This document shows, in pieces, positions 47,727 through 58,799 of a DNA stretch of 64,000 nucleotides. The stretch covers positions 89,890,497 to 89,954,496 of the forward strand of contig JAMXBB010000001.1 in the NCBI GenBank assembly GCA_024138015.1, written 5' to 3'. Under the pieces are notes generated by a model that saw only the letters and a list, made by a program, of their open reading frames with translations, ran no database searches and was not told where the DNA came from. This DNA comes from Lumnitzera littorea. Taxonomy: Eukaryota > Streptophyta > Magnoliopsida > Myrtales > Combretaceae. Every line of letters starts with the position of its first letter. Within the stretch, counting starts at the first letter, position 1. Position numbers and translations under genes: made by a program.

Positions 47727-48305
47727 CTAGATAATGAGAGAAGTCCTACCATGCTTATAGCTATATTGAATTTTGAATATTTGTGGATGATGTCTCCGAA
47801 AACTCTGAAAACTTTGGATACTCCACCAGAAAATGATTGCCTGTCATGCTTCCATTCCATTTGTATATGGCAACCATAATTGAGTAGAAGTGGTAATAGT
47901 ATGGAGAGCTCTAGTTTTCTTCAGAAGAACTGCATATTTCAACTTCTCTTCAATGTACTTCACCTAATCATCTCATCCGAAGGTTGGCTCCTTAAAAAAT
48001 GAAAATTGAGTATTAGAGAGAGGTAGCTTTCTCCTCTCGTTTCTAAAACATAACATTGAATCACCCTTGATGGTATATCTAGAATCAGCACGAGGGTCAT
48101 GCTCGATGAACTGGAGATCACCATCAATGCAAGGTGTTACAATGGCTTCTTGACTCTTGGCTTTATCCTAAAAAGTGTCTTTAGAAATAGTCTCATCTAG
48201 CCATTGATCCCGAGGACATGAGACCGGTGGTGGATATTTATCTTGATGCACCAACTAGTCATTTAGCTTCACTGCTTCTGTGCTCCAACTTGGATTGGTC
48301 TTCAT
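47727..48305 (-). pseudogene. Unrecognised antisense reading frame, copy 2
   Basis: Minus-strand ATG at 48305 in a favourable context (acaaATGAag). One frame of about 193 codons holds about five internal stops: MKTNPSWSTEAVKLND, KYPPPVSCPRDQWLDETIS, DGDLQFIEHDPRADS, RYTIKGDSMLCFRNERRKL, NTQFSFFKEP, VKYIEEKLKYAVLLKKT, LHTITTSTQLWLPYTNGM. The part from RYTIKGD onward matches copy 1. No signal peptide, membrane segment or known motif. I cannot assign a function. It could be a captured host exon or a lineage-specific extra ORF of this Tat-like element. Confidence 0.45.
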
Positions 48306-48906
48306 TTGTTTTCCTACTAAAATGTAACATCAATGTGTTCTACATCAAGAAACATGAAAATTCAAGCAAGTAATTAAGAGAAAAAAAAAAAAAAGGAGAG
48401 ATTTCCTTTCAAGTATGGGAAATTGAGTAAGAATCTGTGAAATAAGAGGTAACTATATAAGTCCTTACAAGGATGGCTAGAATTTATATTCAATGAGGTG
48501 AAGATTCAGAGCAAGGGAATTTAGATACTTACAAGTACAACATCAAAACAAGGGAATCGGTCTATCAAAGGAGACTATTTCTTTGAGTTGCCATCTTATG
48601 GTTTCACGGATTCATTATCTAGAACAAGTGGCATTAAAGTGCCAATCAACTAACTTTTAAAGTTCTAACAAATTTAGAACTATCTCACCAATACATATAG
48701 AATATATTTTAAAAGTGAACTAGAGAAATCAATATGCGAAGCAATTGCTAACCATGACTCGATACCTCTATTGTCTCTTCACTTGAAAAGAAGAAAAATA
48801 TATGTGCATCTACAAATAAATGCATGGGATTCTTTGTAAACGAATAGGAATCGCGGTGTATTCTAGGCACACCAGAGTTGTTTCATCTACGAAAGACCAA
48901 CATAAC

Positions 48907-48930
48907 AATAAATAAATAAATAAATAAATG
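48907..48930 (+). repeat. (AATA)n microsatellite
   Basis: Five to six tetranucleotide units. Confidence 0.9.
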
Positions 48931-49677
48931 TGTGGATTGAAGCCATAAGCAGAAGACTAAGAGAAGAACAGGATGTGTAGATCACATGAAGAATTTTGTT
49001 CTGGGAGTCATTGTCATCAAACCACATGATTGCGCTACTATTCCTGTTTCAATCGCGACAAATCTATTTGAAAAAGAAAAGAATTGAGAAAAAACCGAAG
49101 AGAAAAAGAAATACATGACAAGGAAAACGAGAGAGCAACATAAGTGCTTGATGAAGGACGCCACTGCTCAATAACCCGACTTGATTTTTTTTTTCTTTGT
49201 TTTTTTATTTTTTATTTTTGTGAATGTTTGTATATGATTTTGCTACTATTTCTTTGGCAAGATGAATTTGTTCCTCTTTGGCCTCTGTAGTTGTTAATTG
49301 TTATATCTTCAACCGGTCCATGTTTATCTCCAGTTCTTGCTCTTAAGTGAAAGAAAGAAGTGTAACGTCCAGTATTAGAGTGGTTCAACGCTACTCTCTG
49401 TTCGGGATTGTAGTATTCCTTGGAACACTTGATCTTAAGGCTCTGTAGAATAATTTGGTAGTTTGTGCTCATTGTCGTTGCTAGATGACTAGAGTCGAGC
49501 GTACCATACTTTGAATGAAGAGGAAAATCGGCAACATGTATGCAAATATATAGTCGCTGTGATCACGCCAGAAGATTACCCACGAAGAATTTCAAATTTA
49601 ATATAAGATATGATTGAATGTTTTTTTTTTCTTTTCTTATCTTTCATGGTTAGGTGCGGAGATGTGAAGAAAAACAA

Positions 49678-49739
49678 ATGAATTGGAGATTTGGAGAGTT
49701 TAAGAAAGTGAATTGGAGATTTAGGGAGTTTAAGAAAGA
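49678..49739 (+). repeat. Direct duplication of ~30 bp
   Basis: gaattggagatttggagagt is followed by gaattggagatttagggagt, each continuing ttaagaaag. Two tandem units. Confidence 0.8.
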
Positions 49740-50889
49740 AAGATTTGAAGTTATTTTTCTTGATATGGATTTGTGAAGGCAGAAAGTAAGAAAGTAAACT
49801 GCAGTGAATTTAAGGAAAAAGAAAAAGGGGAGAATCAAGAATCAGAAAAGGCAAAAGGAAAAAAAAAAATAAAAGAAGAAGGTAATTTTGAAAAGAAGTC
49901 AATGAGAGGTACTTAGGGGTTGATATTGGTGGTTCATGAATCATGCCCAAATAAATTATTGAGGAATGGGTTAAGAGTTCATTTTTTTAGTAAAATTGAA
50001 ATAAGGTTGAAATTTTTATGCATATAGGGTTCAAGATTTTCTTTAATCAAATTGTTATCATGGAAGATTTGACTTGCATTTCCATATATATCTTTAGAAG
50101 ACGACATGGTATAATTAGGTGCTTATAAGATTCGACTAGATATTCTTATGCCGTCTTGTTGCTTGGGGCTTATCTATATGAGGACACAAGGAGAAGTTTA
50201 AAGAATATGTAATGTGATTTCTTTAGATGTGTATTTGCTAAGGGACTTGGAACGGATTTTGCTTTATTATGGATATTATCATATATTTAGGGTTTTTTTT
50301 TTTAGCCCATTCTAAATATTCAGTCTGTTGAAGACTTAATTTTGGAAAGGAAAATTTGAGGAAAAATGTCTTCAAGGCACAACAAATGATGGAATTTGTC
50401 CCGATTAAGTGACGCCAGTCACGAAAGCCATTAGTCTTGCTTGGAATTGAGCTTCCTTCAAGACAAGTATAGATATGGATCTCTTAGTTCATCTCAAGTG
50501 GATAAATAGTATAAAATCGAAACATTGTTGGTAAATAGGGAATCAATCCAATGATGAATAATTTAAATAAGCGGGATAGGCTTGCACGAAGGAAGTCCAT
50601 ATAATAGAAGTAGACTTATATAATATTTTGTCATAGGGCAATGTTGTTTCAACAAGCCTCAAGCAATGTGCACAATCAAATGATGCTGTAAGCTTATGCA
50701 CTAAGTCATAGAATAAATGAAGTTGCGGTGCAGGCACTAGATGAAGTTTTCAACTATGTGAGTGCTCTTGGTAGAGGTGTAGCTAACTCACAGCGTACGT
50801 GTACTGAGTAGCGATCTAGCTATTTAAAATAAGCAATTGATGTCCAAAATACTTAAAACTTCGTTTAAGAATTTTAATCAGGGGCAAAA

Positions 50890-51530
50890 TGTAGAGGGTT
50901 AAATTCGTTACATTAATTATTGGGCTAAGCTCAATATTTATTTAAGGCTTGACTCTTTGGACTAGGTGGTAAGGTTTAAGGAGTTCAGTTTATATTGAGA
51001 TAATTTAGGGAGATTTGGTTTGGTAGGCTCAGAATAGGGACCGTTGGACTGGTCTGTCTGCCTCCAACCTTTACTAAGTAGGCTCATACACTACGAGAAA
51101 GGTTATTGGCCTTAGGTGTTTCCAAGGTCATTCTAGATAATTATGGAATGAGTAAAACTTCATCTTCTCCATCAATCACCAAGACAATCTAACAAATATC
51201 ATCAAGCCCAAGAGCCTATAAATACCTAACCATTCCTCTCATTTGACAACTCTAAAGATCGAAGAAATGGTATTATATGATGAAAACTTTTCTCTTTAAG
51301 ATTAAATAGCGTTCAGGTAAAAACTTGATCTCATTCGCTCAAGCTACAAGATGAACGCTTGAGGTCCCCTAAGGTTACTTGGGATTGCCTGTTCCTCCTC
51401 CCTACCTCATTCTCACCTAATCATCCTTTCAACTAATAATCTTGCTTCTCTTCCCTTCTTTGAACCCACGTGATGTGCATTACTTACGCAGCACACATGT
51501 AACCTCTCCAATCGGACCCTTACTTCTACA
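50890..51530 (+). repeat. 3' LTR of the Tat-like element
   Basis: Starts TGTAGAGGGTTAAATTCG after the purine tract and ends TTACTTCTACA; aligns with 43016-43689. Confidence 0.9.
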
Positions 51531-51979
51531 ATAGTTTGCATTTCTACATATACAGATAACTTCAATTAGTCATGCACTATACATTTTAGATTCACAATCA
51601 GTTGATGAATAAGTTTAAGTTTATTACATCCGATATGCTTTTGTATTTACTGGTCATACTCATTTCACTTATTGAGTAAGACTTATTTGATTGAAACCCA
51701 TCCAATGAGCACTTAAGTAAATATGAATAAGAACTTTCTACTTGAATGTAATAATAAATTATAGGTCCATGAAGTTTTTAGATTGGTCACAATTTCATAT
51801 TTAGTGGTTGAGCATGCCAATTAACAAGCCTTTGTCCCTATGATGATTCTTTCTGCATTGCCTCTAGAGGACACCATATATGCTTTTAATGAAAAACCTC
51901 CTTAAATCTGCTTAATATGTGCCTTTGTTTCATGTGCTATATATGTTAATTATATGCTTTAGAATTAGGCTAAATTTTG
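51531..51979 (+). other. Displaced 3' flank of the third SDR unit
   Basis: atagtttgcatttctacata and the following 150 bp resemble the 3' flank of the second unit (30687-30930), including a shared atatgcttttgtattt word. The Tat-like insertion separated it from its gene. Confidence 0.65.
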
Positions 51980-53190
51980 AATGCATCTTTAGGGCTAGAA
52001 CTTGTATTATCATGTCGTGTCTTGTTTGCACTATCTAAATGGATTCGTGTCCAAAAAACCTCAACTTTTAATACGATTTATTTATTAATCGTATATAAAT
52101 GTCTCAATCCATGATCTATCATATCTCATATACGGATTTGACTCGTTTATTACCTCTCCGAATTGTATACTAATTTTTTTAAAGTTACTTTTTAAACTCA
52201 CAATTTTATATTGGTTACTTAGTAATAAAATTCTTTTATACTGCCTTATAAATCAAGTGTTTTCTCTATTTGAGGTGTCACATATACTATTAGTATTGGA
52301 ATACTGTGTAAACAAATAATAAATCAGACAGATTATTACTCATTTTTTGGCGAGAAACAATTAATTATTAATAACTTATCAACTCTCTAGGGATCTAAAT
52401 AATTTAGAAAGACGAGACTAACTTTTAACTAGTATTTTGATTATTATTTCATAAAAATTATACAACTCTTAAAGAACCTTGTCTTGAAAAGTCCATGTGG
52501 CAAGCTTTATAATCTAAATTCTCTAAACACTACGTAAGCTTCACAATTTGGTCCACATCCATTTATTTTAATAGACTTCGTTTGATTATAAAACAATCCA
52601 CAAGAAAAGAGAAAAAGATTTCCAATGAGTTTATATAATTTTCTATGGGAGGTCTTAAATAAAATCAACAACAACGGATAAGAGGCTTAATTGGAGTTAA
52701 TTCAACAATTCCTTCTAAATTGTAAAGGACATGAATTTTTTATAAGAAGAAGACTTACCTAAGAAGAAGATGCGGTGCAGGGATGGGTGTGAGTCCGGGT
52801 GTGACTACTTGGATATGGAAGTGAGATAAAGAGGGAAGAAGGAATGAACCCTAACTATGACTTGTTGTCTTTTACTTTTTGCTTTTATATTTTATTATCT
52901 TTTACTTTTGTTTTATATTACTGCATCGGTGGGGGAAATGGTAAAAAACAACTAAAGAATGAAAATGTAAACTTAATGTTGAACAGGTTTGCAGGTCGAA
53001 CTTGGACATGTTTATGGAACTTGTTTATTTAAACGGGTTTAGAACTTAGACACAAACATGGATACGAATTTAATTATATTCAAACGGTATGACCCGTTGG
53101 GTCTCATGTTGATTTTTTTTTTTTCATATACTATTCCATTTAATTTGTATTGTGGCATGTCATGTAATATTAGAATCTATTGTGTCTAGT
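51980..53190. repeat. Possible non-autonomous element with cgggt/acccg inverted ends
   Basis: tcatgtcgtgtcttgtttgc (near 52012) and the reverse-oriented aaacgggttt...gacccgttgggt zone (53028-53102) face each other across AT-rich DNA, similar in style to 32534-33520. Borders and target site not found. Confidence 0.22.
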
Positions 53191-53830
53191 TCCCAAATTG
53201 CTAACCCAATTACATCCTTATAGGTGATTCGTATGTATCTAATTTCTTTTGATAAATGTAAGTATTTATCCTACTAAATCTTTAGACATAATACTCTACA
53301 TAACTATTTTATCCTTTAAAATGTAACAAATAAATATTTTTGTTTTTTTAATTGTTTTATTTAAAGGAAAAATAATAAAATAAAGGGATTTAAGTGCTAT
53401 ATTTGAGAATTATTGATATGGTTAGGAAATTAATATTTAAGTGTGTAGTGTATGTCATGGTTCCTTAACAATAAATAATATATATATATATATCAACCAA
53501 AGATCATTATAGTGGTTCAATGGAAAGATTTAATTTCCTATGGCTACGATGTAATGAAGTCTTTAGATGACATATCAAGAACACTGGATGGTGAAAGAGG
53601 AACTAGTAAATTTACAATTTAGAGAAACTTTTACGCCATAAAGTCATAATAATGTATTTATCTTCATAATTTAATAAATTTATAGAATGAACATATACTA
53701 TTATGTATATATTGCATAATATTTGAAAATGTAAATGTATTTTATGATGCAATCAACATTCTAGGGGAACAAAAACATTTTATGTTTTGTTTACTTAGAG
53801 GTCATGGAGAAGGAATATGGGGAATGGTGC
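53191..53830 (+). other. AT-rich intergenic DNA, no gene seen
   Basis: Contains a short TA tract at about 53478-53492. Nothing else recognised. Confidence 0.4.
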
Positions 53831-56020
53831 ATTCCTTGAAAAAAATTCTCAAAAAGGGATGAGGGAAAACTTATTTACATGTATGGGGTAAGGAAAGCGC
53901 ACTTGAGAAATGCATCTTTTTCTTTTATGTAATTCAAGAAGAAGGCACATTTCATAAGTCTACCTTCTTCATAATTTCCTAAAGAGGTGCCTTCTTGCCT
54001 TTTTCATGAATTATATTTCTAAAGAAAGTGACTTTCCCAAGTGCTCCTTCACTGTCCCAAATTTACATACCCCCCTTCCATTACCATTTAATAGACATGA
54101 CTCCAAAATACTTATATCTCCTCTATTTTTCTCTTGGCCAAGTTGTATGAATCCCATAACTCAAACATCCTCAAACTTTTTTTTTTTTTTGCAAAATCTT
54201 CATAATCGTACTTCGATTACATTAATTTTTTACATGAATTGTTGAAAGTTATGTAAATTACACAAAATCTACCATAGGTTTTCAAGTCTTTATATATGTG
54301 TGATTTCATCTATTTGATATTTTTTTTTGTGTGTAAATGTTAGTAATATAACGCATAATTACATGATTTACGAGTAAATTGTACATTGGCACATAGTGTA
54401 GTCATAATGGAATTAGAATTTGAGTGTGTAGCACTTCGCACATTAAGTGTTCAATGAAATGTCTCTTAGAGAATTATTTAGTTAAGATTATGAGTAATGG
54501 CACAAGGTCGAAATGTATGGTGCACAAACCATGATGTGTTAACTGGCATGTTCCTCTTGATGTGAATAAGTTGAAAATGGTGAGTATAGTGAAATTTATA
54601 GTTTATTCCCATGAAAATATTGTGAGGGAAATTTGGGATTGGAGTATGAGCGAGATCTAATGAAGATGTTGAAAGTGAGAACGGATGCAAACTTCTCTAA
54701 ATTATTATGAAGGGTTTGTCAAGGCGTTAGGGTTGATGCAAGTACATAGGGGTTGAGATTTTGTACAGACATACAAATGCTCATTCAGGAGTTGTGTCTT
54801 ATTCCTTAATTACCATTAAGGATGATGACGTAATGTTGAAAACTTATTTGAGATAACGGAAGCATTTGGACAAATACATATTCACCACTTGTATGTAACA
54901 AGTGAAGAAGCAGAAGGAGCCCCCCTATACAAGTGGCAAATGTGACACCAATTGAGTTCAATAAGCACGCTGCATATGAATATGAGCCACTGTTCGTGTC
55001 TATCCTTACGTGGGATGATGATAATGCACTTGGCAAGGCGGTTAGATTGGTACTTTAAATGGAAGTTTCACATGATCATGTGGTTTAACGTATGAGGGGC
55101 TTAGATGACAAAGAAGACAATGACGATGATGACGATTATGAGCTGAATGGAGATGAGGAGGATAATGATGATAATGGTGACAACAATATTAAAATCGATA
55201 TGCCTCCTATACGTCCCATTGATCTTGAAATGGGTGCTAGTCATTCTTATATACTTGAAATGTTTCTTGTACACCTTAATTTGTGGGGCTCAAGCTTAAT
55301 AGAGCCCAAACTATGCCAAATCGTCCTTCGGAGGTTTAGAAAATTGAGTTAATTGTCAAGGATGTGAATCCATTATTCAATAAGGGTAGAGATGATGGCT
55401 ATATACAATTTGAGAAGGATGTTGATGAAGAGTTCAATAACTTACACATCAGTGAAGACCTTTGTGCAGGTATGAGATTCAGTACTAAGGATGAACCTGT
55501 AAGAGTCGTGAAGCACTATCATATCAAGCATCATGTGGTGAAGTTGGATATGTGGGTTGTTAATGAATGGAGAGGTGTTGACTCTAGCAATATATGGTAC
55601 AATTTGGAGTTTACTATTCGAATTTAAAATGGGGTTTTGTTTTCTATGCTAGATCCATTTTTGTTTCAATTGAAACTTGTATTGTCTGGTTGAGATGTAC
55701 TTAAGGTTACCTACTATACTTTTTGGTTGCTGAGTAGTAGATATTAAAAAAGAAGACACACTTAAGAAAAGCATCTTCTTTACGAATTATATCATTGATA
55801 AGCACCTTCTTTAGTAATATAATTCATAAAAAAGGCACCTTCACAAGAGCATCTTCGTCTTTGCTAAAATATGAAGAAGACACTCTTCTAAAATGCACCT
55901 TTTTCTTGAATTATATCAAATAGGAAAGCAGCTTTCAAAAAAGCATCTTTATTGCCCTCTATATGTAATAAATTTTTCCCTTACCCCTTTTTAAGAAATT
56001 TATTTTTAGGATGAAGGAAT
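53831..56020 (+). mobile_element. Mutator-like element (MULE) with long terminal inverted repeats, internally deleted
   Basis: Left end 53831-54035 matches the reverse complement of about 55765-56020: attcctt, aaaaaggg, gggaaaa, taattcaagaa, aaggc/tgca, cttcttcata, gtgcctt, atgaattatat and ctaaagaa occur in the same order, giving inverted repeats of roughly 180-200 bp. Between them lies the N-terminal part of a MuDR-type transposase and no DDE catalytic domain or SWIM finger. A 9 bp target duplication was not evident. Non-autonomous deletion derivative. Confidence 0.72.
54480..55627 (+). pseudogene. MuDR-type transposase, N-terminal fragment
   Basis: Decayed start (54480-55090) reads pieces such as VTSEEAEGAPLYKWQ. 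From 55092: MRGLDDKEDNDDDDDYEL, an acidic stretch, then after one stop and a frame change (55364) NPLFNKGRDDGYIQFEKDVD and GMRFSTKDEPVRVVKHYHIK. The last is the hallmark of the plant MuDR N-terminal domain (GM-x-FS-x-EE...AIKxYxI). The acidic linker before it is usual in this family. The protein ends at 55627 before the catalytic domain, within 140 bp of the right inverted repeat. Function lost. Confidence 0.62.
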
Positions 56021-56847
56021 ATAAAAACTATGGCCTTTTAACTTTTTCTTACCTTGTTAACTTGAAAAATAGGTGGAGAATTTAATTCCCATAGACTTTT
56101 TTATTTTCACTCTGCTACAATAGTTATTACTTAATAAAAGGTGTAATTTTTTTGTTCCTTCTATAGAGGGAATAATAGTATAACCATTGTGTTCTTATTA
56201 ATATTACGATTAAATTTTTGTTTACTTTCCAAAATGACAAATAGGTGTGTACTTTAGTTATATTCCTAACTTAATATTGTAATTAATGAAGTAAAATAAA
56301 TACTGGAATAAGTAAAAGTTTATATGAAATAAGCATTGAAACAAAAATTTTTTAACTTGGTCCTAGTAATAGCAATTCTGTAATTATAATTTTTTCATTT
56401 CTTATATATTCCATTCTAGGAAGTAAATGGAACATCTATTTATTATCTTCTTCTTTTTTATTTTTTTAATCAAAACCTATGTAAAACATAATATTCGAAC
56501 AATTTAATTCAATATTTATGACAATTGATATGGTTGATGCATAAACATATATGTATTTTTCTCTTGGCTAAAGCCAATTATGTAGTTGTAGGACTGCAAT
56601 TATAGTATTTACAAATATTTAGTAGCTTTGTTCAACTACTTTAATATTAATTCTCATTTCCATGTTTCTATTATTTATTATTCTATATAATTAGCTATGT
56701 AACTATTTTTTTTCTTTTTAAATTTACACACATATTACGAGGTTCTGTCCACTCATATAGTAGTATACCTATATATATTACTTTTAGTAGCATAATTAAT
56801 TCATGACTACATATGTAAAATCCAAGAAAAATATAAGAGTTTTTATT
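56021..56847 (+). other. AT-rich intergenic DNA, no gene seen
   Basis: Nothing recognised between the MULE and the A-rich tail of the LINE. Confidence 0.4.
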
Positions 56848-58790
56848 TTTTATTTTTTTGGGTGAAAATACTGCATTAAACAAGTCCAATCAAAGTCATA
56901 CAGAAAACATCAAACAGCAGCATGGGAATCATGCCTCATCCGAAATTGTTCATATATAGTATCGATTTCCAACATTTGCATCAAAAGCAAACTAGAAATA
57001 AAGTCCGGACAAGCAGCACCAAAAACCATCGGAACTCCTTGCTGAAGACCATTTTTTGCTAGTGCATCCACTGCAGAGTTCTTCTTACGGACGACCCTAT
57101 ACAAACGAATAGAAAGAAAGAGAGGAAATAAGTCAAGGCAAGCTGATAGAGCTGGATGACAAAAACGGTGGTCCATATGGGTGTTTTGTAGCCAGTTAAT
57201 GGCTTATTGTGAATCTAACTCTAGCTCAATGTTTTTCAATCTAAGATCTTCTACCAATTTTAATCCTTCATAAGCTACCCAAAGTTCAACTTGTATTAGA
57301 GAAACCTATCGTATGGATTTGCTAATACCTCCTAAGACTAGACCCTCTTCATTTCTGATTATGACTCCTAGACCCGCTATTGTTCCATCGGCACTTACAG
57401 CTCCACCTGTGTCAACTTTAACCCACCCGCACATTGGTTTTTCCTAATGAACTGGGAACTTCCCCTTTCCACATGCAAGGCCTACCATTCCTAGGTTTCA
57501 CTACATATTGTTTGAATGCAATCTTGTCTAGGAGAGTCAGGGTTAAAGACTATTTTGTTCCTTTCCCTCTAAATTGCTCACTCCAAACAGAAACAAAGAA
57601 GCAACAGGAGCTTACACCTAAGTCCATTGTTTTCACTTCCATGAGGCACATTTCTTTATCTAGCTTTTGAAAGAAGGAAAATCTAGATCTTGGTCAGTTG
57701 AAACCACCCCTAAATTTCGCCAGATCCCTCTCGTCCAGCCACAATTATGGAAAATATGTAGGATGCTTTCATCTGTTGTACCGCATAAAGGGCATGTGGG
57801 CTGAAAGATCATTCCCCTTTTAGGAAGATTATTGACAGTGGCCAGGCCATTATGGAGGAGTTTCCATATTAGAAATTGATTTCTTGGAATTTCAGGTGCT
57901 TGCCAAATCCAACTCCATTCCTCCTCACCACTTTAAGCCTTCTGATCTTGTTGCAAGACACTAAAGGTAGATTTGGAGGTAACTTATCTCGAAATATAAA
58001 GGCCACCTACGAACGTCCTTCGCCTCCTTGCTCAAGTCCAGGACAACAGTACCAAGTTTCTTCTTTATAAGGGCATCTAAAGGATACCTAATGATCTCCT
58101 CATTCCATACATTTGTTCCTAACTATGCTTGATGGACCGACACTAGATCATCAAATTTATTAAGTTGGCCATACAACAAAGATGAGAGACTACCACATTC
58201 CGTCCAAGAATCACACCAGAATTTTGTGTTCTTCCCACTTCATACTTTCACAAGAAGTTTGCTATTGAGCCAAGTGTTCGTCTTGTTCAAATCCTTGTAA
58301 AAGGGGGATCCATTCTTTACTGCCTGTCTTCTTTGATCGAGCTGATATTTTTGCTTGATAAGCTGAGTCCAAAGCAAGTCCTTCGACCTTTCCTGCTAGG
58401 CCAGAAGCGTGAAATTGGCCTTGTTATGCCTTTTGATATCTGACATGCCTAATCCACCAGAATTCCTTGAAGCTTTAACTTTCTCCCATCTAACCTAGTG
58501 CATCTTCCACTTTTCTTATGTGGAACCCCAAAGGATGTTTCTATATATAGATTCTAGTTTTGATGCAATTCCTGCAGAGATGGGAATAAAAAGTAGAGAT
58601 ACTTTCTAAAACTGATGTAACCAAAAGTTTCTACCCAACTAAGCTAAGAAGCTTCTCTTTCTAGCTCGATAATTTCCTTCTCGTTTTCTCAATGATAAAC
58701 CGAAGATTTTGATTTTTAAGAATCCTTCCCTGGGTGACTAGAATGCTTAAATATTTTCCCAAGTCTACCATAGGTCTAATATCGAAGCTA
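56848..58790 (-). mobile_element. 5'-truncated LINE (L1-type, RNase H-bearing) retrotransposon
   Basis: On the minus strand, ORF2's 3' third is readable. RT C-terminal region about 58740-58280: IEKTRRKLSS, GGLGMSDIKR-type sequence near 58450 in pieces. Zinc-binding domain near 57865-57690: IWKLLHNGL, CPLCGTTDESILHIFHNC. RNase H domain 57430-56910: GLGVIIRNEEGLVLGG, NIELELDS, RKKNSAVDALAKNG. The element ends in an A-rich tail (minus strand ...TTTTCACCCAAAAAAATAAA, near 56848-56866). There is no ORF1 or endonuclease, so it was truncated at insertion, as is common. Stops and indels make it dead. Confidence 0.8.
56910..57176 (-). pseudogene. LINE ORF2 C-terminal end (RNase H domain)
   Basis: Longest open part of the LINE: MDHRFCHPALSACLDLF, then RLYRVVRKKNSAVDALAKNG and a tail ending DSHAAV. 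The R-x2-N-x3-DALA motif is the end of plant RVT_3-type RNase H. Upstream frame to 57430 continues the domain with a stop near 57197. Confidence 0.75.
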
Positions 58791-58799
58791 GATTTAGAG

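Larger units (their letters stand above)
43016..51530 (+). mobile_element. Tat/Ogre-like LTR element with gag but no pol
   Basis: Two LTRs (43016-43689, 50890-51530) begin TGTAGAGGGTTAAA and end TTCTACA/TTTTACA. The primer site is of the tRNA-Arg type used by Tat/Ogre elements, and a purine-rich caggggcaaaa precedes the 3' LTR. Flanks atact (43011-43015) and atagt (51531-51535) are a one-mismatch target duplication. The second SDR unit provides the empty site (gttaaaagtttgcatttgtg near 30686). Between the LTRs only gag is recognisable; 45500-50880 has no protease, RT or integrase. That makes it a large non-autonomous derivative. Confidence 0.88.

Noticed and set aside
48907..48930. Possible CRISPR-like or regularly spaced array
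   Set aside because: It is a simple tetranucleotide microsatellite in eukaryotic DNA with no spacers.
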